Position numbers and translations under genes: made by a program. A stretch of DNA of 61,447 nt from Barthelona sp. PAP020 (taxonomy: Eukaryota; Metamonada: BaSk clade), in assembly GCA_040182905.1 (NCBI GenBank), contig JARQWU010000033.1, positions 1 to 61,447 of the forward strand, read 5' to 3'. This document shows positions 19,868 through 28,408 of this stretch, piece by piece; the stretch's first letter is position 1, and each line of letters starts with the position of its first letter. The notes under the pieces are model-generated. The model saw only the letters and a program-made list of their open reading frames with translations. It had not been told where the DNA came from and searched no databases.

Positions 19868-20950
19868 TCATTCTTCTTTTTCTTCCTTTTTTTCTTCATA
19901 ATATATTCCAGCTAATTTAATAGCTCCATTATAAATTAATGTACCAAATACAATGAAAATATAACCAATTCCTCGAATATAACTGTGTTTTGTCCATGGT
20001 TCTCCCAAATCTTCAGAAATAAAATAATGCATTATTAAAGAAGCAATCCATACAACTAAACCTCTCATTGATTCAATAAATGTTCTGTGAACTGCTGAAA
20101 AAGCAGCAGTTATTGATTGTCCAAAGATGTTATAAAAAGGAATAACAAAACAAAAAACTAATGACCACATAATAATCATACCATTTCCTTTGAGCATTGT
20201 AACCGTATCAATTGAATTCTCAACAACATCACCTGGGTCGCCACCCTTAATTATCATGCAAAGAGGCAAAACAATAAAAATCATCAATAATGAACCAAAA
20301 ATTCCTTCAAAAGCAACAACTTCTGATGGTGTTGAATCAGCATCATTCATGAAATGATCTTCAACAATGAATTGTAAAGCCCACACACATTGACTCAAAA
20401 TTGCCAAAAGAGAACCAATCATAGTATTTGTCATTGAAGTTGGTGAAGTTGCATCAAGAATGGCGGAAAGACCAACAACCAAAATACCAAATGCTGCAAT
20501 AATAACACCAATATAATGATAAGACTTTTGTTTTCTTTTCAAAATCGTAACTGAAAAAAGGATGGTGAACAAATTGATGGATCCCCCGAACATTTGAACC
20601 AAAGCAGCAGAAATGAAAATGAATGCATAATTATTGATTGACGAAGCAACCAAATCAAAAACAGTGGGAATTAAAAGTTTGAAAGGTTTAACTTCTGGTT
20701 GTACTTTTTTGCCTTGATTCAGCAATGATTTTTTCTTTTCATCTCTTTCTTTTTTTTCTTTTTTCCAAATAAATATCAAAAAAGACATTCCGATAAACAT
20801 AACCAAAGTAGAATACCATGGTTTGTTAAATAAAGTTCTATGACCAAGTAAATTTTTGGATTTTTGTTGAAACATCGATTTGGTGGAAATAGAACTCCAC
20901 ATTCCAAAGAACAACAGTAATGTTGCCAATAATATCTGTTTGGCTATCAT
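19868..20950 (-). CDS. SLC35F6-like drug/metabolite superfamily transporter
   Basis: A 360-residue polytopic membrane protein with about ten hydrophobic helices, starting at residue 1 with a signal-anchor-like helix. A charged loop (KKEKKERDEKKK) lies near residues 65-80. The region ALVQMFGGSINLFTILFSV and the following KSYHYIGVIIAAFGILVVGL match the SLC35F6/TANGO9 signature, and YFI…GLVVWIASL fits the later repeat. Human SLC35F6 is a lysosomal/mitochondrial member of the EamA group whose substrate is unclear. The lysine/glutamate-rich C-terminus (YYEEKKEEKEE) is cytosolic and carries a possible ER-retrieval-like pattern. Substrate not predictable. Confidence 0.8.
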   Translation of the reverse strand: MIAKQILLATLLLFFGMWSSISTKSMFQQKSKNLLGHRTLFNKPWYSTLVMFIGMSFLIFIWKKEKKERDEKKKSLLNQGKKVQPEVKPFKLLIPTVFDLVASSINNYAFIFISAALVQMFGGSINLFTILFSVTILKRKQKSYHYIGVIIAAFGILVVGLSAILDATSPTSMTNTMIGSLLAILSQCVWALQFIVEDHFMNDADSTPSEVVAFEGIFGSLLMIFIVLPLCMIIKGGDPGDVVENSIDTVTMLKGNGMIIMWSLVFCFVIPFYNIFGQSITAAFSAVHRTFIESMRGLVVWIASLIMHYFISEDLGEPWTKHSYIRGIGYIFIVFGTLIYNGAIKLAGIYYEEKKEEKEE

Positions 20951-21289
20951 TTTTTAACACAAAAAGAAGAAATTGGTGAACAAAGTCTCTTGAAAGGGAG
21001 TGAAAATATTCATTTTTTTTATTGCTTCCTCAATTAATTAGTTTTAAATATTTCTGTTTTTAGAATAAAAGAAAGTTTAAGTTTTATTTATTTGGTGCTG
21101 AACAAGTAAAACATGGGGATGATATTATTTAAAAAGTTGCTGAATTATTCTTTGTGTTTTGGTTGAAAGAAGATAATTTCAATTGTAAAAATGTTTAATA
21201 GTTAATAATTTCTGATAAAAAAGAAAGAAATCTTTGGAACAAAAACGACTATGATAATTATTTACAATTTTTCAATAAACTTTCCCGTA
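20951..21289. other. Intergenic region, no gene seen
   Basis: A 339-bp AT-rich spacer upstream of the SLC35F6-like gene. One minus-strand ACTAATTAATTGAG block lies about 70 bp upstream of its ATG and could be the acceptor of a 5'-UTR intron. No donor is obvious. Confidence 0.4.
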
Positions 21290-22345
21290 TCATCGCACCA
21301 TTGATGAATTGATTGAATCAGTAATCTTTTTCTTTGTTAATGAAGAACTGTTCATGTATTCATCAACCAATGAGGTCAACTGTGTTGAATTAAATGCCAT
21401 ATCAACATCAGCATTTTTTCCCCATAAAAATCTAAAAGTTAATACACTCAAAACATCATCTCCCAACGAAATACAAAATTTGACATGCCAAATAACACCT
21501 AAAACAAAATATTGCACCAACATCCAAAAATAATATTTGACTGTTTCAATTCTTTTGGGTTTAATAACTTTCGTTTGTAAATCCTTTATGTTGTCATCTA
21601 AAAAATCAATTTGATCATCAATTTTCTTTAAATCTTGAGAAAATCTTTCCTTAAAGAAGTTCAAATTATCCAAATTTTTGTCAACAAAATTGAATTTTTT
21701 ATCAACGCTTTTTAGTTTTTCATCGTGTTCTTTTATTTTTTCCTTCCGAATTTGATCAAATTCAACTTCCATTTCCTTTTGAAATTTACCATAATTTCTT
21801 TCAATATTATCCACTCTATTTGATAAATTGTCCATTTTAGTTTGAATAACAGTCATTTCACTGGCTAAAAAATTCTTTAAAGAATTCATTTCATTCTTTA
21901 ACGTTTCAGACAAATTAATATTTGAACCAATGCCATTGATACCATTACCGTTATGTTTTCGATTAATAGGTGTAGTACCAGGCGTATTGTGATTCTCTGG
22001 TGAAGGTTGTTTTATTGGTGAGGGTGTGGTATTATTAGGTAATTGTTGAACTAATTGAAAAGCAGGTAAATCACCAGCTCCAGTGCTTCGTTGTAATGTG
22101 GATGATCTTCGATGATGCTTTCCAGATGGAGTGGAAATATTACTTGCTGTTTGAACATTAGAAGTTGGTAAATCACCAAAAGAAGTTGTAATATTTGATG
22201 CATTCAGTGTATTTTCATGATTTTTTAAAGGTGTTCCTTCAAGAACTATCTTTTCAATGTCATCTTCGAAATCTGACTCAACATCCAGTGAATATTCTTC
22301 TAATACATCATTTGAAAGCTGGAAATCTTGTTTTTTTAAAGGCAT
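21290..22345 (-). CDS. Coiled-coil protein with a C-terminal membrane segment
   Basis: The protein has 351 residues from ATG 22345; the frame upstream begins only at GTG. Residues 1-130 are disordered and serine/threonine/asparagine-rich, with acidic motifs (EEYSLDVESDFEDD). A clear coiled coil spans about 145-260 (LKNEMNSLKNFLASEM through DLQTKVIKPK). A hydrophobic region follows (YFWMLVQYFVLGVIWH, then FCISLGDDVLSVLTF), leaving a short C-terminal tail. The arrangement suggests a tail-anchored or hairpin-anchored tether. No family is recognised. Confidence 0.6.
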   Translation of the reverse strand: MPLKKQDFQLSNDVLEEYSLDVESDFEDDIEKIVLEGTPLKNHENTLNASNITTSFGDLPTSNVQTASNISTPSGKHHRRSSTLQRSTGAGDLPAFQLVQQLPNNTTPSPIKQPSPENHNTPGTTPINRKHNGNGINGIGSNINLSETLKNEMNSLKNFLASEMTVIQTKMDNLSNRVDNIERNYGKFQKEMEVEFDQIRKEKIKEHDEKLKSVDKKFNFVDKNLDNLNFFKERFSQDLKKIDDQIDFLDDNIKDLQTKVIKPKRIETVKYYFWMLVQYFVLGVIWHVKFCISLGDDVLSVLTFRFLWGKNADVDMAFNSTQLTSLVDEYMNSSSLTKKKITDSINSSMVR

Positions 22346-22962
22346 TTCACAAGTATTCACATAGAAAATTCAATGAATAAAAAATAGAAATTTATGAAAT
22401 TTTAACACAAATTTTTAATTAATGAAATTGATCAATATCACATTTATTGATTTGGATTTAATCACGTGAAGAAAGAAATAAGGCAAAAAAAAACTAGAGC
22501 ATTTCATCTTCCAAAGCCTATTTCTCTATAATGTTATTTTTGATGTTATTGGATTTAGACATAATATAAAAATATAGTGCTCTTTCCGATATTGTGTTGT
22601 TTCTGTTAAATTTGTCTCATGATCATGTCTTATCTATTCTAATACAGAAGCAAAGTTGACATCCTTCAAAAAAGAAAGAAGACAGTGAAAATGATTTCGA
22701 AGAATGGTTAAAAGATGCCAGCTCTTTAAATAGGAGTTGTTTGGTGATGAAAAGTAATAAAAATGAAGGTTCTTTTTTGATTTTCATTTTTCTTCAGTTT
22801 TTTTTTGTGAAAATTATATTGAGATCCTTGTTAAGGTTCTACAGTCAAAAAATAAAATAAAATAAATAACTCCATCATTTATTTGTGCTAATCCAAGATT
22901 TTTTATCATCGTTTTGATGAACAACAATGAAACTATAATATATGTCTAAAATTTTAAAAAAA
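22346..22962 (+). other. 617-bp gap with a possible gene remnant or unresolved exons
   Basis: On the plus strand an acceptor-like ATTCTAATACAG ends at 22647. Shortly after it, from about 22662 to 22859, a 65-codon open frame without a usable start reads protein-like at first (KKKEDSENDFEEWLKDASSL) before turning low-complexity. An in-frame stop separates it from the acceptor. It may be a decayed gene or an exon whose splice sites I cannot place. Confidence 0.25.
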
Positions 22963-23401
22963 TCAAAGGAAAAGATTTTCAATAGCGTTTTTAAGATTAT
23001 CAACTTGATCTGCAAAAGGAAATTTGGGATCATTATCATTATCAATAGATAATGCGATAACTTGTCTCGAAACGCCAGCAGCACGTCCTAAAGCTGCCTT
23101 AGAAGGTACATATATGTAAAGAGTAGCTTTTTCTTCACACAAAAGAGGCAAATGCAAAACAATCTCAATTGGTTCAGTGTCAGCGGCCATTACAACAATT
23201 TGAGGCTTTCCTTTATTCAAAGATTTTGTTGCTTCATTGGCACCTCTACGAAGATAATGAGTTTTCCTTCTCTTATCATGGTTTGCAATTTCTTGAACCA
23301 AATCCAAAATAACGGAAGTCAATCTATCGTTGGCTAATGGAAAAACCTTGGAATTTTCAGACTAATATTAGAAATGACACAATTTAAATCAATATTACCA
23401 T
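22963..23401 (-). CDS. SNU13: SNU13 / 15.5K (NHP2L1) RNA-binding protein, two exons
   Basis: L7Ae-family protein that binds the kink-turn of U4 snRNA in the tri-snRNP and of box C/D snoRNAs. Exon 1 is just the initiator ATG (23401-23399), exon 2 runs 23361-22963. Spliced, the N-terminus reads MSENSKVFPLANDRLTSVIL, matching the yeast and human starts (…PKAFPLAD…LTQQILD). The family core follows: RRGANEATKSLNKGK, VVMAADTEPIEIVLHLPLLCE and ALGRAAGVSRQVIA, which form the RNA-binding loop and the SNU13-specific surface. The product is 133 residues (134 if the ATG three bases upstream is used), against about 125-128 in yeast and human. An in-frame TAA two codons upstream of those ATGs prevents a longer exon 1. 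Confidence 0.95.
23362..23398 (-). other. SNU13 intron, 37 nt, directly after the start codon
   Basis: Starts GTAATATTG and ends TTCTAATATTAG. It splits the initiator ATG from codon 2. Homology of the joined N-terminus to known SNU13 proteins fixes both ends. Confidence 0.9.
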
Positions 23402-23647
23402 CATCAATTAATGAAAAAATATTTGGATAATTTTTTCTTTTGTTGAATTTATTCATTTTCTTATCCAAACAATGAATTTTATAAACAATTTATTTGATAT
23501 TTTACTTTCAATACAAAAAATTCACTCAAAAAAAAAGGAAAAAGCAAACAAATCCATACACCAAAGAAAAACCGAAATATAACTTTACAAATAATTAAAA
23601 TACATCAATGATAAGAAAAATAATAATATAACAAAGAAAATAGAAAC

Positions 23648-26600
23648 TTAATTTTCGAAAGGCTCATCAAAACTTGCCACATAATTGGCTTTGGGAATCA
23701 AAATCCTAGGAGTACACGATTTTTTGGCCTTGACAGTTTTGACAAGTTCTACATTTCTTTCAATGTTCTTTGAAGTTAAAACTGTTTTTTCCCAACGTTT
23801 CAAAGAACCATTCAATAAATTTTGGGTGTTACCAAATTCTTGAGCTTTTTGTCTTGCTTTTTTCTTTATAGAACTTTTAAATTTCTTACTTTTTTTCATT
23901 TGGGCAGTGACATCAGCAGCTTCTAAAAAATTGTTTTCTTTTACCAAATATGCACTATTCAATCTTAACTGTTTATCTAATTTTAAAGTTTCATGTTTTA
24001 ATTGTCTTTCCTTGAGAAAAGTTTGAGTTTTTTGCAACCCCAAAGTTTTATCATTTTTGACCTTTTCAACTTTTTCTTTCTTTTCTTTAACAATCATTTC
24101 TTTCTGTACTTTTAGTTCATTTCTCTTTTGTTCTTTAATTAATGCTGTCAATTCACTGATACTTTCTTGATTTTTTTCAATATTATTTCTTTCTCTCTCT
24201 CTGAAGGTTTGATACCATTTCAAAACATTTTTAACTCTTAATTTATTTGAAATGAAATCATTTGTGCGAATATCTTGTATTTTTTGATATAAATGAAGTT
24301 TATCTTGTAAAAGAATTCTTCTTTGTAATTTAACCTCCTTATCAACACCATTTTTCTGTTGGTTTATCTTAATACGATGTCCAATTGTGTTTAAAAATAG
24401 TTCTTCATTTGTATCATCATTTTCTTTGTCAATTTGTGAACGGCTGTCAATTTTCATTCGTTTATTCTTATTTTGAACATTTACAAACAATTGAGTATTA
24501 TCTTTTCTAAATTGACTAGCTTTAGTGATACTATCATAAATGGAGGGTAAAAAGATATTTTCTCTATTATTTTGCAAAGATATTATTAATGATGACTTTT
24601 TAATGGATTCTTCCAACTTTTCTAATCTTGGTAAACCAATAAAAGAATTTTTTTTTAAAGTGTCCAAATATTCATCCTCATCAAATAACACAGAAGTAAT
24701 ATTTGAAATTTTTTTACTTTCTTTGGCAATAGTTAATTGAGCTTTTTCCTGATTTATTGTTGAACCTTTAAAAACAAACGGTCTTTCAGTTGAACGTATC
24801 CACCATTGCTTTTCAACCAACGGTAATAATAAACAATACAAATAAGCACGTATTTTAGCCTCTTCTAAAGTTTCACATTCAACTAATTTATAACCTTTAT
24901 TCAAATCTGCTGATGCTATGGTTTGATTAACAAATATTATTGAAGAAGGTACCGGTGGCCCATTAACAGGATGCAATAAAGATTTTGTCATAGCTAATAA
25001 TACTGTTGAAGAAGAAGTGATCTTTACAGGAACATTGCTTTTTGATTGTTCCAATATTTCCTGATAATTTTTGGAACCATGTGTATTCCAAGCTTGTTTT
25101 TTTTCATTAGATACGATGGAAAAATCAGATAATAGTCTATCATTTGGTATCACATCAATTGAAACGTTACAATCTGCTATTAACAATCTTTTATGATGTA
25201 ATTGTTCAATTAAGGTTGTATAATTTATTGGTATCACTAAATATGGTGTGTTTATACTTTTTAAACAACTGTCAACATATTTAACAAATCTGTATGTTAG
25301 TTTTGCTTTCCAAATATGAAAGAAATCAATAATTAATCTAGAACATGAATATCTTTGAATATTATCTAAAAACATAATGAAAGAAGCTTTTGATCTTGTT
25401 TGTGAATGTGATCTCCAAAATCTTTGAATTGTATTGATTGATAAGGCTCGATTCATTGTACGACTATTTAAAAATAAATTATTGTCAACATTATCAGCAA
25501 GAAAAGCCAATCGTTGAGGTAATCTAACTTGAATAAATCGATTTCTTTCACATTTAAAGTGCTTTAATAATGTTTCAATTCCTTCATTCATCCATCCATG
25601 TGGTTCACGAGTAGGTATATCATCAGCACAAGTCAAAAAAACTTCAAGATCATTCCTTGAAGCTCTAAATCTGAATAATGAATGAAAGTAGTCTGGATTT
25701 ATTCTCATAGAGGCTAACATTGGATCAAAAACTGCCAATCGATAATATGATATGTATCGAACAACAGATCGCTCTTCAGGTGAAGGTAAAGGTGATTTAA
25801 TTATTGCTAAAGTATCCATAAATTCTTTGCTAGGTTTAACATTCATTCCAATTCCAACATCATAACCTACTTTCTTTTTCATAATCATACTGTCAAAATC
25901 TTTGCGCTCATCGACATGCTCCATTTCATTTGTTAAATCATTATCATCATAGGTTTGAATTTTTGAGGCATCAAACTCAAACTCATCATCTTTTTCATCC
26001 AATTTTGAAGGGCTTCTTATTAAATGACCTTCAATAACAGACACAACATCATCTTCTTCAGAAATATTGCTTGCTTCAGTGAAATCAGTAAAGTGCGGCA
26101 AATTTGCGGTGGAAGCACCCAAAGCCATGTTATCCATAAAAGATCTTGGTGTTGCTTTGCCCGTAATAGAAAGTTCAGAAACATTTGAACCTCGTCTTAC
26201 ATTGACTTCAGATCTTTCTGATTGTTTTGACATATTCGACAAACTAGAAAGTCGAGAATGATCAACCGTTCTAGTAGATTTGTGTGAATTACTTGCTTTA
26301 TTTGTTGGTTCATATATTTCTTCATTGTGAGAATCAAAAGAATCAAAAATCAATGATTCTTCGTATTGTAGGTTATTTTTCTGTTCTACAAATTTCTCTT
26401 GATGTTCAACAGACTCATCATAAAAATTCAAGGGCATTTGCTCTTCCATTGTTAATTTGGAATCAGCATAAAATTTATAATCACTGGGGCATATTTCAGC
26501 ATCCAAAGGAATCTCATTTTCAACACATAAATGAGTAAGCATTCCTGCGAATGCTTGCCAAAATGTGGGAGGAACAAATACAAATGAATGACCTTCCATG

Positions 26601-27529
26601 TCTCTATCGTAAAGAATTCTTTTGGAAGCAAATAGCCTACGTTGTGAAATTCCTTTCCAGATTCTTTGAATTGTTACTGCGGATGCAGTTGCCTCATCAC
26701 CTTTATCTTTAACCGTTTTCCATTTATCCTGAACCATCCTTACATGATCATTGGCGTTTAGCAGATCATTAATCACATCTAATCTTGTCAATACACCCCT
26801 TGTAATCCTCTGCACCATAATGATTGGAGATGTCTTTGAACGAATAGAAGTAACATTTTCATGAAGTCGACTCAAATACTCACTAAAAGTGTCTCTTTGT
26901 GGAACAACAACAAGTTCCTTTTTCTTTGCACTCGATAATTTTGGATCATCTTTGATTTTGTAGGCTGATGTGGAAGGATATTCAAAAGGCAAAAGAAATT
27001 TACTGGTTAGAGGTTCCCAATCCTTAACATACCCAGAACCTCCTATAATTTCAGCATCTGATAAAACATAACCATCTAAACATTCAAGATTAAGCATAGT
27101 ATTGATTAAAATATGTCTATATTTGGGATGTACTTCGATTGGATTATCAAATAAGGTAAGTATTCGTAAATTAGGAACAGATCTCAATGAAATCACATTC
27201 TTTAAGGAAGATATTTTATTCGAATGCAAATAGATTGTATCTAAATGATGAAACATTTGCCAAAATTGGTTTCCTGGAACATTCGTTAAATTATTGTGCG
27301 ACAAATCCAAAAATTTAATCAATGAGCATGATGATAAATATATGAAAGAATTAATAGCATTATGTCGTAAACATAAATATCTTAAATCAAAACATCCTCT
27401 AAAATTCTCCAATCCTTGATTTTGGGTATTACAAATTGTCAATCGTTGTACATGACTTAAACTCTGAACATTGGCAGCTTCTAGTATCGATTTCTTTGAA
27501 AATGACTGCTTATCATCTTCAGAATTCAT
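23648..27529 (-). CDS. Leucine-rich repeat and IQ motif protein, LRRIQ3-like
   Basis: The protein has 1293 residues from ATG 27529; the extension upstream begins at GTG. Leucine-rich repeats span about 20-170 (LRYLCLRHNAINSF, LIKFLDLSHNNLTNVP, LDTIYLHSNKISSL). They are capped by a segment like LRRIQ3 (RHILINTMLNLECLDGY, LSDAEIIGG). IQ-type calmodulin-binding motifs follow at about 235-255 (IIMVQRITRGVLTR), 280-300 (AVTIQRIWKGISQRR) and 705 (NTIQRFWRSHSQTR). The centre is acidic and serine-rich. The C-terminal 200 residues are a lysine/glutamate-rich coiled coil. LRRIQ3 relatives are largely found in organisms with cilia, so this supports a flagellate. The role is probably in the axoneme or basal body, regulated by calcium/calmodulin. 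Confidence 0.75.
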   Translation of the reverse strand: MNSEDDKQSFSKKSILEAANVQSLSHVQRLTICNTQNQGLENFRGCFDLRYLCLRHNAINSFIYLSSCSLIKFLDLSHNNLTNVPGNQFWQMFHHLDTIYLHSNKISSLKNVISLRSVPNLRILTLFDNPIEVHPKYRHILINTMLNLECLDGYVLSDAEIIGGSGYVKDWEPLTSKFLLPFEYPSTSAYKIKDDPKLSSAKKKELVVVPQRDTFSEYLSRLHENVTSIRSKTSPIIMVQRITRGVLTRLDVINDLLNANDHVRMVQDKWKTVKDKGDEATASAVTIQRIWKGISQRRLFASKRILYDRDMEGHSFVFVPPTFWQAFAGMLTHLCVENEIPLDAEICPSDYKFYADSKLTMEEQMPLNFYDESVEHQEKFVEQKNNLQYEESLIFDSFDSHNEEIYEPTNKASNSHKSTRTVDHSRLSSLSNMSKQSERSEVNVRRGSNVSELSITGKATPRSFMDNMALGASTANLPHFTDFTEASNISEEDDVVSVIEGHLIRSPSKLDEKDDEFEFDASKIQTYDDNDLTNEMEHVDERKDFDSMIMKKKVGYDVGIGMNVKPSKEFMDTLAIIKSPLPSPEERSVVRYISYYRLAVFDPMLASMRINPDYFHSLFRFRASRNDLEVFLTCADDIPTREPHGWMNEGIETLLKHFKCERNRFIQVRLPQRLAFLADNVDNNLFLNSRTMNRALSINTIQRFWRSHSQTRSKASFIMFLDNIQRYSCSRLIIDFFHIWKAKLTYRFVKYVDSCLKSINTPYLVIPINYTTLIEQLHHKRLLIADCNVSIDVIPNDRLLSDFSIVSNEKKQAWNTHGSKNYQEILEQSKSNVPVKITSSSTVLLAMTKSLLHPVNGPPVPSSIIFVNQTIASADLNKGYKLVECETLEEAKIRAYLYCLLLPLVEKQWWIRSTERPFVFKGSTINQEKAQLTIAKESKKISNITSVLFDEDEYLDTLKKNSFIGLPRLEKLEESIKKSSLIISLQNNRENIFLPSIYDSITKASQFRKDNTQLFVNVQNKNKRMKIDSRSQIDKENDDTNEELFLNTIGHRIKINQQKNGVDKEVKLQRRILLQDKLHLYQKIQDIRTNDFISNKLRVKNVLKWYQTFRERERNNIEKNQESISELTALIKEQKRNELKVQKEMIVKEKKEKVEKVKNDKTLGLQKTQTFLKERQLKHETLKLDKQLRLNSAYLVKENNFLEAADVTAQMKKSKKFKSSIKKKARQKAQEFGNTQNLLNGSLKRWEKTVLTSKNIERNVELVKTVKAKKSCTPRILIPKANYVASFDEPFEN

Positions 27530-27646
27530 TTTCACATATAAAAAATTTTAAAACAAATTTCTTTTTGAAAATAGTCAAATGCATCTCAAAATAGTGCTAA
27601 AAAGGCTAACAATATTAAAAAGAACAATTAATTTATTTAAAAATGA
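27530..27646. promoter_or_regulatory. Divergent promoter region, 117 bp
   Basis: Lies between the LRR-IQ gene (minus) and the CHY gene (plus) and must contain both start regions. AT-rich, no recognised motif. Confidence 0.4.
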
Positions 27647-28168
27647 ATGATGCACCCAAAGAAAATGGTATGGCTCCTTTTCAATTTTTTTTTATTTGGA
27701 CTTAATCAAATGGTATTCATTTTTAAACTCTTTAATTAATCTAATATATAGTGTAAGCATATTTTAAATGCTCAAGTCTCTATTAGAGCTCCTTGTTGTA
27801 GAAAATGGTACGATTGTCCCGTTTGTCATGATGAAGAACAAAATCATCCACTCAGAAAAGATAATGAAATGATATTTTTATGTAAGAAATGTAAAAAAAC
27901 ATTTAGAGTTGATATGGAAACATTTGAAGAATCTGATGAATATTGTCCACATTGCGATAATCATTTTGTTATTGAAGCTGTTACACCTGAAAGTCTTGAA
28001 GAACAAAAAGCACAAGAAAAAATGGAAGCAGCTGAGAAACTTTCTGGTCAAAATGCCAGATATGAACATGCAGAATATGATGAAAGAACAGAGCAAGGTG
28101 AAAGAAATATGAAAGTTGCTGAAGAATATCAAAGACAATTAGCTGCTATGTATCGTCCCAGTTTTTAA
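27647..28168 (+). CDS. CHY zinc-finger protein, two exons
   Basis: Exon 1 is 27647-27667 and exon 2 is 27752-28168, giving 145 residues. Splicing gives …KKM|CKHILNAQVSIRAPCC, continuing KWYDCPVCHDE, then HPL and later FLCKKCKKTFRVD and DEYCPHCDNHFV. These are the C/H pairs of a CHY-type zinc-binding fold, very close to small fungal-type CHY proteins that begin at the same CKH. In yeast the CHY protein Hot13 acts in the mitochondrial intermembrane space, but this member resembles the broader family of unknown function. The C-terminal 50 residues are an acidic helix. Without splicing the first two zinc ligands would be lost. An ATG at 27643 is in another phase and would hit a stop. Confidence 0.85.
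27668..27751 (+). other. CHY-gene intron, 84 nt
   Basis: Starts GTATGG right after an ATG codon and ends TCTAATATATAG. It aligns base for base with the trichomonad acceptor ACTAACACACAG if C is replaced by T and the first A by T. Confidence 0.85.
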
Positions 28169-28213
28169 AAGTTCATTCAATTTATATGCTTATAAAATAT
28201 ATCTGAATACACG

Positions 28214-28256
28214 AATCAATAAATAAATAAATATATATAAATATACATATATATAT
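28214..28256. repeat. AT-rich microsatellite
   Basis: Degenerate AAAT and AT repeats between the convergent CHY and kinesin genes; probably 3'-UTR or spacer. Confidence 0.6.
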
Positions 28257-28408
28257 CCATATTTGTTTTTTTTTTTTGAGAAAATTTGAATTGTTTGGGC
28301 AAATTTCTGCAAATTTCTACATTCAATATTACGCCCTTGTTATCTTCTGACAAAAAGGATTTTATGAAGGTAAAAAAACAGAACATATAAAAAAAATACA
28401 TATCTTTA

